Shown here piece by piece: positions 1-8,412 of a DNA stretch of 43,848 bases. Below the pieces are notes generated by a model. The model was not told where the DNA came from, ran no database searches, and saw nothing but the letters and a program-made list of their open reading frames with translations. The position numbers and the translations under genes were made by a program. The DNA comes from Candidatus Tayloriibacteriota bacterium. GTDB lineage: Bacteria; Patescibacteriota; Minisyncoccia; Phycocordibacterales; PALSA-1337. The stretch is from assembly GCA_003151615.1 (NCBI GenBank), contig PLXZ01000001.1, forward strand, positions 200,470 through 244,317, written 5' to 3'. The first letter of the stretch is position 1. The number at the start of each line of letters is the position of its first letter.

Positions 1-669
1 CATGTTGCAGACGGTCATGCGACCTTCCATATCCATGGATTCGATGACAGAGCCGGCGTATTCATAGGCATAACCTTTGCCGCCGCCGACGCCAAGTATG
101 TTGATAATGGCGAGGATGACGTCTTTTGCAGTGACGCCCGGGCGGAGTTTTCCGGTTACTTTGATTTGCCGGACCTTTGGCTTTTCCAGAAGCAAACAGC
201 CGGTTGCAAGAACGCTTGCGACTTGCGTCGTGCCGATGCCGAGGGCGATTGCCCCAAAGGCACCGTGTGTTGACGTATGGCTGTCGCCGCACGCAATCGT
301 CATTCCAGGCTGGGTCAAACCCAATTCCGGTCCGATGATGTGAACGATGCCTTGATTCGGGTCGCCGAGATTAAACAGCTTGATGTCGTGCCGGGCGCAG
401 TTGCGTTCCAAATGCTGAAGCATTGTTTCCGCAAGCGGGTCCAGCAGGGGACGGCTGCGGTTGTCAGTCGGGACGATGTGGTCAACGGTCGCAAACGTGC
501 GATGGGGGAAACGGACCTTGAGCCCGCGATCCTCGATCATCGGAAACGCCTGCGGAGATGTGACTTCGTGGATGAGATGCAGCCCAATTAAAAGTTGGGT
601 CTGACCGTTCGGAAGCGTGCGCACAGTGTGCCGCTCCCAAACCTTATCGAAGAGCGTTTTGGCGCTCAT
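1..669 (-). CDS. leuC: 3-isopropylmalate dehydratase large subunit, partial
   Basis: The first 223 residues are present; the gene runs off the window edge. LeuC with LeuD isomerises 2- to 3-isopropylmalate in leucine synthesis, using a 4Fe-4S cluster. The aconitase-type start ([14 protein letters not shown]), the HEVTSPQAF segment near residue 34 and the signature [13 protein letters not shown] at about 127-139 identify it; the remaining cluster cysteines would lie beyond the edge. The ATG at 669 follows a perfect GGAGG with ideal spacing, which almost no other gene here has. GC is in the mid-50s by sampling. It is divergent from guaA. A biosynthetic gene is unusual for a reduced CPR genome, so it may have been acquired by transfer (inference). 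Confidence 0.93.
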   Translation of the reverse strand, partial: MSAKTLFDKVWERHTVRTLPNGQTQLLIGLHLIHEVTSPQAFPMIEDRGLKVRFPHRTFATVDHIVPTDNRSRPLLDPLAETMLQHLERNCARHDIKLFNLGDPNQGIVHIIGPELGLTQPGMTIACGDSHTSTHGAFGAIALGIGTTQVASVLATGCLLLEKPKVRQIKVTGKLRPGVTAKDVILAIINILGVGGGKGYAYEYAGSVIESMDMEGRMTVCNM

Positions 670-779
670 AGGTTACCTCCAATGTAATGTTGTTTATGTT
701 GTATTCTTCTGTCGAAGAACAAGAGACATTTACGTAGTGTCCTCACGGAACATTAAAGGAGTTTTAGGGATAAGTCAAT

Positions 780-806
780 TTGATTTCAGTCCGATTATGT
801 TATACT
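780..806 (+). promoter_or_regulatory. guaA promoter, extended -10, predicted leaderless
   Basis: TATACT at 801-806 is preceded by TG at 798-799, an extended -10. A weak TTGATT lies at 780-785 with a short 15-nt spacer. The guaA ATG at 812 starts 5 nt after the -10 box, so transcription should begin at or next to the start codon. Confidence 0.6.
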
Positions 807-811
807 GGATC

Positions 812-2341
812 ATGATTGTAATACTAAACTTTGGCAGTCAGTTTGCCCATCTCATCGCCCGAAGAGTGAGGGACCTTGGAGTAAGAGCCGAGATTTTTCC
901 TTTCGATACCTCTGCGTCAAAAATTAAAGAAATGAACCCTTCCGGAATTATATTTTCCGGAGGTCCTTCATCAGTGCTTGAAAAAGGAAGTCCCCGACCG
1001 GACAAAAAAATATTTGATCTCGGCATTCCGATTCTCGGTATTTGTTATGGCCATCAAGTAATGGCGCGTATGCTCGGCGGCAAGGTTGAGAAAGGTGAAC
1101 ATCGCGAATTTGGCAAAGAAATTTTGTCGGTCAGGCAACATTCAAATCTGTTTAAGGGACTTTCGGCAAAAGAACAGGTTTGGTTTTCCCATGGCGATCA
1201 GGTGAATCGATTGCCAAAAGGATTTATGGCGACGGCCTCCACTGTTGGTTGCAAATATGCTGCATATAAAAGCAAAAGCGCTGATTTTTACGCAATCCAA
1301 TTTCATCCAGAAGTAACCCATACAAAAAATGGCACGAAAATTTTTGAAAGTTTCATTTTTTCGATTTGTCACGCACCAAAAGATTGGAAGATTGATTCAG
1401 TGGCCGAGAAGACTATCTTTGAACTGAAAAATGAAATAGGCAAAAGTCATGTGATTGTCGGAATTTCTGGTGGCGTCGATTCGTTGGTGGCCGGGACATT
1501 GCTTCATAAAGCCGTCGGCAAACAGCTCCACGCTGTCTTTGTTGATACGGGACTTCTGCGAAAAGATGAGGTAAAAAACGTCGCGGCGCTTTTGAGAAAA
1601 CAAAAATTTGATTTGCATGTTATCGATGCTTCAAAATTATTTCTCAATAAATTGAAAGGTGTAACCGATCCCGAACGAAAAAGGAAAATCATCGGGCATA
1701 CTTTCATAGAAGTGTTTGAACATACGATAAAAAATAAACTCAAAAAATATCCCATCAAATATTTTGCGCAAGGGACCATCTATCCGGACAGGATTGAATC
1801 GGCGGAAGGGTCAAAACACGCTTCGAAGATAAAAAGTCACCATAATCTCACTCTTCCGGAAAAGTTCGGCTTCAAAATCATTGAACCGATCAGGGATCTT
1901 TACAAAGACGAAGTCAGAAGATTGGGAGAATTGCTCGGCCTGCCAAAGGACATGCTCTGGCGCCATCCATTTCCCGGTCCGGGTTTGGCTATACGCATAG
2001 TCGGAGAAATCACGCCGGACCGCCTTCATATCCTTCGCGAAGCCGATGCGGTTTTTCTTGAAGAGCTGAAGAAAGCAAAAGAATATGAAAAAATATGGCA
2101 GGCTTTTGCGGTGCTGTTGCCTTTGAAAACGGTTGGCGTCATGGGAGATGCCCGTACCTATGAATATATGCTCGCACTCAGGGCGGTGGACTCTGTCGAC
2201 GGCATGAGCGCCGACTGGCACAAGATTCCGAATGAACTTCTGGAAAAAATCTCGAGCATAATTGTCGGAAGGGTAAAGGGGATAAATAGAGTTCTCTATG
2301 ACGTTACCCAAAAGCCTCCTGCGACGATCGAGTACGAATAA
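812..2341 (+). CDS. guaA: GMP synthase (glutamine-hydrolysing)
   Basis: Makes GMP from XMP, ATP and glutamine in purine synthesis. The 509-aa protein has the class I glutamine amidotransferase domain first: nucleophile Cys78 in GICYGHQ, and His165/Glu167 in FHPEV. The PP-loop ATP pyrophosphatase follows (SGGVDS, 219-224), then the GMP synthase dimerisation domain ending in KPPATIEYE. Length is normal for the family. An in-frame open stretch continues upstream to 617, but homologues start at MIVILNFG, and the promoter overlaps any earlier start. It converges on the methyltransferase gene, with 7 nt between stop codons. Confidence 0.97.
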   Translation: MIVILNFGSQFAHLIARRVRDLGVRAEIFPFDTSASKIKEMNPSGIIFSGGPSSVLEKGSPRPDKKIFDLGIPILGICYGHQVMARMLGGKVEKGEHREFGKEILSVRQHSNLFKGLSAKEQVWFSHGDQVNRLPKGFMATASTVGCKYAAYKSKSADFYAIQFHPEVTHTKNGTKIFESFIFSICHAPKDWKIDSVAEKTIFELKNEIGKSHVIVGISGGVDSLVAGTLLHKAVGKQLHAVFVDTGLLRKDEVKNVAALLRKQKFDLHVIDASKLFLNKLKGVTDPERKRKIIGHTFIEVFEHTIKNKLKKYPIKYFAQGTIYPDRIESAEGSKHASKIKSHHNLTLPEKFGFKIIEPIRDLYKDEVRRLGELLGLPKDMLWRHPFPGPGLAIRIVGEITPDRLHILREADAVFLEELKKAKEYEKIWQAFAVLLPLKTVGVMGDARTYEYMLALRAVDSVDGMSADWHKIPNELLEKISSIIVGRVKGINRVLYDVTQKPPATIEYE

Positions 2342-2348
2342 TAATTTT

Positions 2349-2918
2349 TTACCACACCCACGGAATCAAACGTTTCGTGCGGGCTTTGTATGCGGGATAG
2401 GTTTCGGGGAAGAGACGGGCCATGATTTTTTCTTCGGTGAAAACGCTCGGGATCAAGTATGCCGCGTAGAGCACGAGGATGATGGCCCACAAAAGTCCGA
2501 GGCAGAGCGCCGACCCGGTAATTGCCAGCAAAACGCCGCTGTATATCGGATTGCGAATGAAGGCATAAGGTCCGGTCGTCACGAGTTCCGCGCCTTCTTT
2601 TTCCGACATCGGCATTCCCCAATTGCGGCCGAGATAGAACCGCGCCCAAATGGCGAGGGCGACACCGACATAAACGCACACAAGGCCGATCCACTGAACG
2701 ACCGGCGCCTGTATATAATATGTAAAAACGGTATTTGAGAGGCCGGCATAGCGCAAGACGAAGTAGACAACGGCGAGAGCGACAAACCGGTAGAGAAGCC
2801 ACGATCCGCCCACCCGGCGCGCTGTTCTCTTCGCCGAAAACATGCCAACGATCCACACCAAAATCATCACGGTCCAGGCGATGTCTATAAGATGTGCGAT
2901 AAGGGAAGTGTATTGCAT
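2349..2918 (-). CDS. Isoprenylcysteine carboxyl methyltransferase-like membrane protein
   Basis: A 189-aa integral membrane protein with about five hydrophobic segments. The C-terminal signature of the ICMT/PEMT-type methyltransferases is visible: a GPYAFIRNPIYSG segment near residue 115, then EEKIMARLFPETYPAY and a terminal RLIPWVW. This family uses S-adenosylmethionine to methylate small or lipid-like substrates within the membrane; the bacterial substrate is unknown. On its strand TATACT ends 6 nt before the ATG, so it is probably leaderless. It converges tightly with guaA. Confidence 0.85.
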   Translation of the reverse strand: MQYTSLIAHLIDIAWTVMILVWIVGMFSAKRTARRVGGSWLLYRFVALAVVYFVLRYAGLSNTVFTYYIQAPVVQWIGLVCVYVGVALAIWARFYLGRNWGMPMSEKEGAELVTTGPYAFIRNPIYSGVLLAITGSALCLGLLWAIILVLYAAYLIPSVFTEEKIMARLFPETYPAYKARTKRLIPWVW

Positions 2919-2988
2919 CAGGTTAGTATAGCTTGAAACGATGAATTGGTGGAGTTATGACAAGTAATAAACCAAATAGTGGCAAAGA

Positions 2989-3025
2989 TTTTCTTTAAGG
3001 TAACAATTTGTGACCTTAAAGAAAA
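2989..3025. repeat. 37-bp near-perfect palindrome upstream of the ORF6N gene
   Basis: The arms at 2989-3001 and 3013-3025 are perfect 13-bp inverted repeats. The inner 11 bp add four of five further pairs around a centre at 3007, giving 17 of 18 pairs. Its core ACAATTTGTGA recurs in a second palindrome inside the next gene (3331-3359). It lies about 75 nt upstream of the ORF6N start and is a candidate operator or RNA hairpin. Confidence 0.8.
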
Positions 3026-3098
3026 GTTATCCCCAGAAGTCTAAAATTTTGATAAAGTTTTTGTAATTAACAAATTTTTTTGGTGATAAGATTTGTGA

Positions 3099-3650
3099 AT
3101 GAGTATTAAAGAATTTTCCAATAAAGAAATTCAGATTTCACCTGAACACATAACCCAGAAAATTTTCCTTATTCGTGGCAGGAAAGTTATGTTTGCGCAG
3201 GATCTGGCAGAAATATATGAAGTAGAAACAAGAATCCTCAATCAGGCAGTCAAAAGAAACAAGGAGCGATTTCCTGATGATTTTATGTTTAGTTTGAATC
3301 AGGAAGAAACCACGCAATGGCAGGGATATCTTTCAAGATCACAATTTGTGATCTTGAAACAAGGCAGAAATATCAAGTATTTACCGCTCGTCTTTACTGA
3401 ACACGGCGTTGCCATGCTTTCCTCTGTTTTGAAAAGCGAACGCGCGGTTGAGATGAATATTTTTATAGTTCGTGCATTCGTAAAACTTCGGGAGATGCTT
3501 GCAACAAACAAAGATTTGGCACAAAGGATGGATAAGCTAGAGCTTGAACAAAAGGATCAGGGAAATCTGCTCGCGTCGGTATATTCAATAGTGAAGCAAC
3601 TTATTGATACACCGGCCAAATCTGTAGGGAAGATTGGCTTCGATATTTGA
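3099..3650 (+). CDS. ORF6N domain-containing DNA-binding protein
   Basis: A 183-aa protein with an N-terminal ORF6N domain, the DNA-binding module known from phage regulators and common in CPR genomes. Typical features are IFLIRGRKVMFAQDLAEIYE (about residues 22-41), NQAVKRNKERFPDDF, and YLPLVFTEHGVAMLSSVL (about 95-112). The C-terminal third is predicted helical or coiled coil (LAQRMDKLELEQKDQ) and may oligomerise. TAAGAT at 3087-3092, preceded by TGA, ends 6 nt before the ATG, so the mRNA may be leaderless. Two related palindromes, one upstream and one within the gene, suggest autoregulation (inference). Transfer from phage is plausible. Confidence 0.88.
   Translation: MSIKEFSNKEIQISPEHITQKIFLIRGRKVMFAQDLAEIYEVETRILNQAVKRNKERFPDDFMFSLNQEETTQWQGYLSRSQFVILKQGRNIKYLPLVFTEHGVAMLSSVLKSERAVEMNIFIVRAFVKLREMLATNKDLAQRMDKLELEQKDQGNLLASVYSIVKQLIDTPAKSVGKIGFDI
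3331..3359. repeat. 29-bp perfect palindrome inside the ORF6N gene
   Basis: Fourteen perfect pairs around a single centre base at 3345. Aligned by centre to the palindrome at 2989-3025 it matches 22 of 29 positions. Six of the seven differences form three symmetric compensating pairs (offsets 7, 11 and 14). It encodes the SRSQFVILK segment of the ORF6N domain. Confidence 0.8.
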
Positions 3651-3684
3651 TTATTTCCCGCTTTTCCTGTACGATACCCCTACT

Positions 3685-3704
3685 AAAAGCCCTTACGCTT
3701 TTTT
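3685..3704 (+). terminator. Terminator after the ORF6N gene
   Basis: AAAAGC, a 6-nt loop and GCTTTTTT form a short stem with a T run, 35 nt after the stop codon. Confidence 0.6.
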
Positions 3705-3781
3705 CATTTTTATCAAAAAACAGTAATAGTAACCGGCCCCAAAAGCCACAATTATCCGCCAAATTTATCATCATTTAATTT

Positions 3782-5929
3782 ATGAACAGAGACTATCCAC
3801 TTGAACGAGTACGAAACTTCGGAATCATCGCCCATATCGACGCCGGAAAAACAACGACATCGGAGCGCATTCTTTTCTATACGGGAATGAAGCACAAAAT
3901 CGGCGAGGTTCACGACGGCGAGACGACAACAGACTGGATGGAACAGGAACGAGAGCGCGGCATCACGATCACAGCCGCGGCTATTACTTGTTTCTGGAAC
4001 CCAACATACATGCCGCATGACGATGTTTCAAAACGCGTGCGTTTCAACGTCATCGATACGCCGGGACATATTGACTTCACGGTGGAAGTGAAGCGATCTC
4101 TTCGCGTGCTCGACGGTGCTGTCGTCGTATTCGACGGAGTGGCCGGAGTCGAGCCTCAGTCGGAGACAAACTGGCGCTATGCCGACGAATCGAATGTGCC
4201 CCGCCTCTGCTTCATCAATAAAATGGACCGGACAGGCGCATCATTCGAACGCTCATACGCGTCGATCCTCGAACGCCTCAACAAACGCGCAGTCCGTTTC
4301 CAGATCCCGGTCGGTCTTGAAGGCGAGCACAACGGAGTCGTCGACCTTTTGAAAATGAAAGCGTATTTCTTCCAGGGCGACAAAGGCATCGAAGTCATCG
4401 AAAAGGAAATTCCTGAAAATCTTCTCGCAGATGCAAAAAAATACCGCGCGGAGCTGATTGAAAAGATCGTTGAAAACGACGATGTTCTCATGCAGCAGTA
4501 TCTCGACGGAAAGGAAATCGCCCTCGATGTTTTGAAGGCAACCGTCCGCAAAGCCGTCATCGCCAATAAAATGTTCCCGGTGTTCACGGGATCGGCTCTT
4601 AAAAACGTCGGCGTTCAGCTCGTTCTCGATGCCGTTGTCGACTATCTCCCGTCACCTCTCGATATTCCTCCGGTAAAAGGCATCAATCCAAACACGGGCG
4701 AAGAAGTTCTCCGCCACGCATCGGACACGGATCCGTTCTGCGCTCTCGCATTCAAATTGCAGAACGACCCATTCGTCGGACAGCTCACATTCTTTCGCGT
4801 ATATTCGGGAACAGTCGAGGCAGGCACCTATTTGTATAATGCAACGACGGGCAAGAAGGAGCGCCTCGGCCGCATCGTCCGCCTCCAGGCCAACCAGCGC
4901 GAGGAAGTGAAGAAAGTCTTTGCCGGAGAAATTGCCGCAGCCGTGGGCATCAAAGACGCCCTCACTTCGCACACATTCTGCGATGAAAACAATCCGATCA
5001 TCCTCGAAGTTATCAAATTCGTCGAGCCGGTGGTATCGCTCCGCATCGAGCCGAAGACAAAGGCAGACCAGGAAAAAATGGGTATGGCATTGCGCAAACT
5101 CGGCAACGAAGATCCGACATTTAAAATCTCCGCAAACTCCGAAACGGGCGAGACTATCATTTCCGGCATGGGAGAACTCCATCTCGAAATCATGGTTGAC
5201 CGCATGAAGCGCGAATTCGGCGTCGAGGCAAACGTCGGCAAGCCTCAGGTGGCATATCGCGAAACGATTCTGGGCGAAGCAGAGGCTGAACACAAATATA
5301 TCAAGCAGACCGGAGGTAAGGGTCAGTACGGACACGTCATCATTACGATCCGTCCGATGGTGCCTCTCGTTGAAGGCGCGAAGATTCCAAAAAACGTCAG
5401 CCGTTACGACGATTTTGAATTCATTAACTCCATTAAAGGAGGCGTCATTCCAAACGAATTCATCCCTGCGGTTGAAAAGGGCGTTCACGAAGCCATGGAC
5501 CGCGGTATTCTCGCTGGTTACAAGATTGTAAACGTTTCCTGCGAATTGACATTCGGTTCGTACCACGATGTGGACTCATCTGAAATCGCCTATAAAATCG
5601 CCGCTTCACAGGCATTCCAGGATGCGGCCAAGCGCGCACGTCCTGTCATCCTCGAACCGATCATGAAGCTCGAAGTTCTGTTCCCTGAAAAATTCATGGG
5701 TGACGTTACGGGTTCCATCTCATCAAAGCGCGGCCAGATCGAAGAAATGACCGAACGAAGTCAGGTCAAGGTATTGCACGCAAAGGTTCCTCTCTCCGAA
5801 ATGTTTGGCTACACAACTCAGCTTCGATCTATGACTTCAGGTCAGGGAAGCGCAACTATGGAATTCGATCACTATGAAGTGGTGCCGAAGAATGTGGAGG
5901 CGGAGATTATTGAGGCACGCAAAAGCTAG
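3782..5929 (+). CDS. fusA: Elongation factor G
   Basis: Translocation GTPase, 715 aa. G1 AHIDAGKTTTSERI (about residues 17-30), G2 RGITITAAA, G3 DTPGHIDFT, G4 NKMDRTGA and G5 GSALKN are all intact. Domains II to V follow, with GKGQYGHV in domain IV. Length is slightly above the usual ~700. It stands alone here rather than in the str operon with rpsL, rpsG and tuf; tuf lies 7.5 kb downstream. No Shine-Dalgarno precedes the ATG. A hairpin terminator follows. Confidence 0.98.
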   Translation: MNRDYPLERVRNFGIIAHIDAGKTTTSERILFYTGMKHKIGEVHDGETTTDWMEQERERGITITAAAITCFWNPTYMPHDDVSKRVRFNVIDTPGHIDFTVEVKRSLRVLDGAVVVFDGVAGVEPQSETNWRYADESNVPRLCFINKMDRTGASFERSYASILERLNKRAVRFQIPVGLEGEHNGVVDLLKMKAYFFQGDKGIEVIEKEIPENLLADAKKYRAELIEKIVENDDVLMQQYLDGKEIALDVLKATVRKAVIANKMFPVFTGSALKNVGVQLVLDAVVDYLPSPLDIPPVKGINPNTGEEVLRHASDTDPFCALAFKLQNDPFVGQLTFFRVYSGTVEAGTYLYNATTGKKERLGRIVRLQANQREEVKKVFAGEIAAAVGIKDALTSHTFCDENNPIILEVIKFVEPVVSLRIEPKTKADQEKMGMALRKLGNEDPTFKISANSETGETIISGMGELHLEIMVDRMKREFGVEANVGKPQVAYRETILGEAEAEHKYIKQTGGKGQYGHVIITIRPMVPLVEGAKIPKNVSRYDDFEFINSIKGGVIPNEFIPAVEKGVHEAMDRGILAGYKIVNVSCELTFGSYHDVDSSEIAYKIAASQAFQDAAKRARPVILEPIMKLEVLFPEKFMGDVTGSISSKRGQIEEMTERSQVKVLHAKVPLSEMFGYTTQLRSMTSGQGSATMEFDHYEVVPKNVEAEIIEARKS

Positions 5930-5952
5930 TCAGATAGAGCGAAGTTTCAAAT

Positions 5953-5979
5953 AAAAAGCCGGCGAAATGCCGGTTTTTT
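5953..5979 (+). terminator. fusA terminator
   Basis: An A-run followed by CCGGC, loop GAAAT, then GCCGG and six T. It begins 24 nt after the fusA stop. Confidence 0.85.
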
Positions 5980-6041
5980 CTCGTTAAGTAATCAAACAAA
6001 ACCTTTAGCTATTTTATTAAAAAATTGTATAATACTTTGTT

Positions 6042-7598
6042 ATGGCACTTCCTATAAATATAGAAGAATTAATAACTGGCAAAACCGTTGAATGGGAACG
6101 GATTGAATTTAAGAAAGGTTGGAATCCTCTCGATACAATCCAATCTGTTTGTGCTTTTGCAAATGACATTAATAATTGGGGCGGAGGATATATCGTTTTG
6201 GGTATTGAAGAGGGAGGAGGTCGTCCAGTCCTTCCTCCGAAAGGTATTGATATAAATAAGGTCGATTCAATTCAAAAAGAAATGCTCCAACTTTGTCATG
6301 AGATGCGGCCGCAATATTTCCCAATTATTGAGCCTGTAGATTTATATGGGAAAAAAGTATTGATAATTTGGGTTCCTGGTGGTGAGGTACGTCCTTATAA
6401 AGCACCTGATTCATTTGGTAAACCTAGAAATTATTCTTACTATGTAAGACGTTTTTCGTCGACAAAGAAAGCAAATGATAAGGAAGAAAGAGATTTATTA
6501 GTTATGTCGGCACATATTCCTTTTGACGATCGTGTTCAGCAAAATGCTAAGCTCACCGATATTAAACTTCCTTTAATCCAAGAGCACCTTGCTAAAATTG
6601 GTAGTAATTTATTATCGCATACGTCTTCTATGGCATTTGCTGATCTATGTAGAAAAATGAACATTGCTTCTGGTCCAGACGAGTATCTTAGGCCAAAAAA
6701 TATTGGATTGTTGCTTTTTAATGATGATCCACAAAACTTTTTTTCATGCGCAAGGATTGACCTTATTCAATTTAAAGATGAATCAGGTGATGAATTTACT
6801 GAGAAGTTGTTTAGCGGACCATTGCAACAGCAACTACAAGATGCACTCTTGTATATAAAAAATAATATAATTGCAGAGCAAGTAAAGAAAGTTAAGACAA
6901 GAGCTGAGGCTATTCGATTCTACAATTATCCATATGAAGCAATAGAAGAAGCACTTGTGAATACTGTTTATCACAGGAGTTATGAAGATGACAGTCCAAT
7001 TGAAATTAGAATCCTTCCTAACTATATAGAAATGCTTAGTTATCCTGGTCCGTTACCGCCTTTAACAAAAGCTAAACTTCTTGCCGGTAACATAGTTGCA
7101 CGAAAATATAGAAACAGAAGAATTGGTGATTTTTTAAAGGAACTCCATCTTACTGAGGGGAGGGGAACTGGAATCCCAAAAATTAAGAAATCAATGAAGA
7201 AAAACGGTTCACCCGAACCTTTATTCGATACTGACGATAATCTGGCTTATTTCTTAGTGAGATTACCGATTCATCCAATGTGGGTAAAACAAGATGATAT
7301 ACAAGTTGATGTACAAGATGATATACAAGTTGATAAGCTTATACTTAAGTATTGTTTAAGACCAAAGAAGCGTAAAGAGATTATGACTGAGTTAGGTCTA
7401 TCAAATAGTCATGCTACTTTCGGAAGATATGCAGGTCACTTAATTTCTAAAAAATTATTAGAGCTTACTGTTCCTGATAAGCCAAATAGTAAAAATCAAC
7501 AGTATAGGACGACGTCTAAAGGTGAACACTTTCTAAAAGGAGCTTCTGAAGAGGAGATAGAAGGACAAGGAACTCTTGGTTTCGATAAGAAAAAATAA
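6042..7598 (+). CDS. AlbA_2/Schlafen-like ATP-binding putative DNA-binding protein
   Basis: A 518-aa protein. The N-terminus has the AlbA_2 (divergent AAA-4/Schlafen-type) pattern: EWERIEFKKGWN, CAFANDINNWGGGYIVLGIE. The middle has a GHKL-like HATPase_c_4 module: EAIEEALVNTVYHRSYEDD (about residues 301-319) and GRGTGIPKI. A tandem acidic octapeptide (QDDIQVDV, QDDIQVDK) links to a C-terminal winged-helix-like part. Such proteins are usually called RecG-like or transcriptional regulators and some occur in defence islands; the real role is unknown. TATAAT at 6028-6033 lies 8 nt before the ATG. The region is AT-rich compared with fusA. Confidence 0.85.
   Translation: MALPINIEELITGKTVEWERIEFKKGWNPLDTIQSVCAFANDINNWGGGYIVLGIEEGGGRPVLPPKGIDINKVDSIQKEMLQLCHEMRPQYFPIIEPVDLYGKKVLIIWVPGGEVRPYKAPDSFGKPRNYSYYVRRFSSTKKANDKEERDLLVMSAHIPFDDRVQQNAKLTDIKLPLIQEHLAKIGSNLLSHTSSMAFADLCRKMNIASGPDEYLRPKNIGLLLFNDDPQNFFSCARIDLIQFKDESGDEFTEKLFSGPLQQQLQDALLYIKNNIIAEQVKKVKTRAEAIRFYNYPYEAIEEALVNTVYHRSYEDDSPIEIRILPNYIEMLSYPGPLPPLTKAKLLAGNIVARKYRNRRIGDFLKELHLTEGRGTGIPKIKKSMKKNGSPEPLFDTDDNLAYFLVRLPIHPMWVKQDDIQVDVQDDIQVDKLILKYCLRPKKRKEIMTELGLSNSHATFGRYAGHLISKKLLELTVPDKPNSKNQQYRTTSKGEHFLKGASEEEIEGQGTLGFDKKK
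7289..7334 (+). repeat. Tandem 24-nt coding repeat
   Basis: A 22-nt unit occurs at 7289-7310 and again, identically, at 7313-7334. It duplicates the eight codons of an acidic linker (QDDIQVDV/K) before the C-terminal domain. Confidence 0.9.
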
Positions 7599-7696
7599 TA
7601 GTTTTTTGTATTTTCAGTTGACGTAGATATTTACTGGTTTGCGCTTGCGCATCTAATATAATCATGCCACTATATACAATACATACATAATTATTT

Positions 7697-7909
7697 ATGA
7701 AAAAATACATCATAGGCTTTCTCTTAGTAGCAAGTTTTTTGGTGACATCAACAGCAAGTGCAGCTACGCGTGTTCATTCATATGTCACGAAGAGAGGCAC
7801 ACACGTAAGTTCTTATATGCGTTCTGATCGGGACTATACAAAAACAAATAATTATTCGTATCACGGAAATATAAATCCTTATACAGGAAAGAGAGGATAC
7901 AAATGGTAA
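7697..7909 (+). CDS. Small secreted protein of the GNINPYTGK type
   Basis: A 70-aa protein with a clear Sec signal peptide (MKKYIIGFLLVASFL, cleavage near ASA/AT at about residue 22). The mature part is about 48 residues, Tyr/Ser/Thr/Lys-rich, with GTHVSSYMRSDRD, then NNYSYHGNINPYTGK. That ending is shared by short exported or phage-linked proteins in many bacteria, with no known function. It overlaps the next gene by 7 nt (ATGGTAA), which implies translational coupling. A TATAAT lies about 35 nt upstream of the ATG. Confidence 0.75.
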   Translation: MKKYIIGFLLVASFLVTSTASAATRVHSYVTKRGTHVSSYMRSDRDYTKTNNYSYHGNINPYTGKRGYKW

Positions 7910-8361
7910 AAATTCATAAAAATAATTATTGGATTTTAGGTGTTTTCGCGCTATTACTTATAGCATTGATTGCTTACTATGTCGGCAAGCAATCAAGTAA
8001 TTTAAATAGCTCTACGACCTCAATCTTATCAGCGTCATCTACTGGAAATATGTCTGCGAGTGAAATTTTTGCCCGAAAGGCAGATTGCGCGGGGTATTTA
8101 CAAAAATTAATAGATAATGAGGAATCTGATCAAATTGAATTAGAATTAGTTTACAGAGTTTCATACAGTGAAACTCAAAATTCTTGTCTTGAAGAAGAAT
8201 ATATTATTTATCCTGCTCGCGGTACGACCAAAGAGGAAGAGGTTTTAAAAATTAATGACATTTTAAGTGGTAATAATTTGTGGACGTCTCAACTATATAG
8301 TCCCGCTTTAAAATATTGGGACGCCGATTCTATTTTGGATACACAGATGAATTCTATCTAG
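7903..8361 (+). CDS. Membrane-anchored protein of unknown function
   Basis: A 152-aa protein with one N-terminal membrane helix (about residues 9-27), a Ser/Thr-rich linker (about 32-52) and an acidic soluble domain, probably outside the cell. The only cysteines, in KADCAGYL and QNSCLEEE, could form a disulfide. It starts inside the stop region of the preceding secreted protein (7-nt overlap), so the two are probably made together. No family recognised. Confidence 0.7.
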   Translation: MVKIHKNNYWILGVFALLLIALIAYYVGKQSSNLNSSTTSILSASSTGNMSASEIFARKADCAGYLQKLIDNEESDQIELELVYRVSYSETQNSCLEEEYIIYPARGTTKEEEVLKINDILSGNNLWTSQLYSPALKYWDADSILDTQMNSI

Positions 8362-8365
8362 ATTA
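8357..8365. repeat. TCTAGATTA motif, copy 1
   Basis: The same 9-mer recurs at 10237-10245 and 11747-11755, each time just after the last gene of an accessory module. This copy overlaps the stop codon of the membrane protein gene ending at 8361. Confidence 0.5.
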
Positions 8366-8412
8366 GGTACTGGCCATTTTTGTAGATATGCGTTATATTG
8401 GGATGTACATCT

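Noticed and set aside
3640-3781. A clear fusA promoter
   Set aside because: Only weak -10-like sequences are visible in this gap; none has a convincing -35 or extended -10.
4652-5566. Long open frame antisense to fusA (~300 codons)
   Set aside because: No recognisable motifs; it arises from fusA codon bias and no promoter or start context supports it.
8398-8412. TTG start for the HelD-like gene
   Set aside because: It overlaps the -10 box and adds only five unconserved residues; the ATG at 8413 is better placed.
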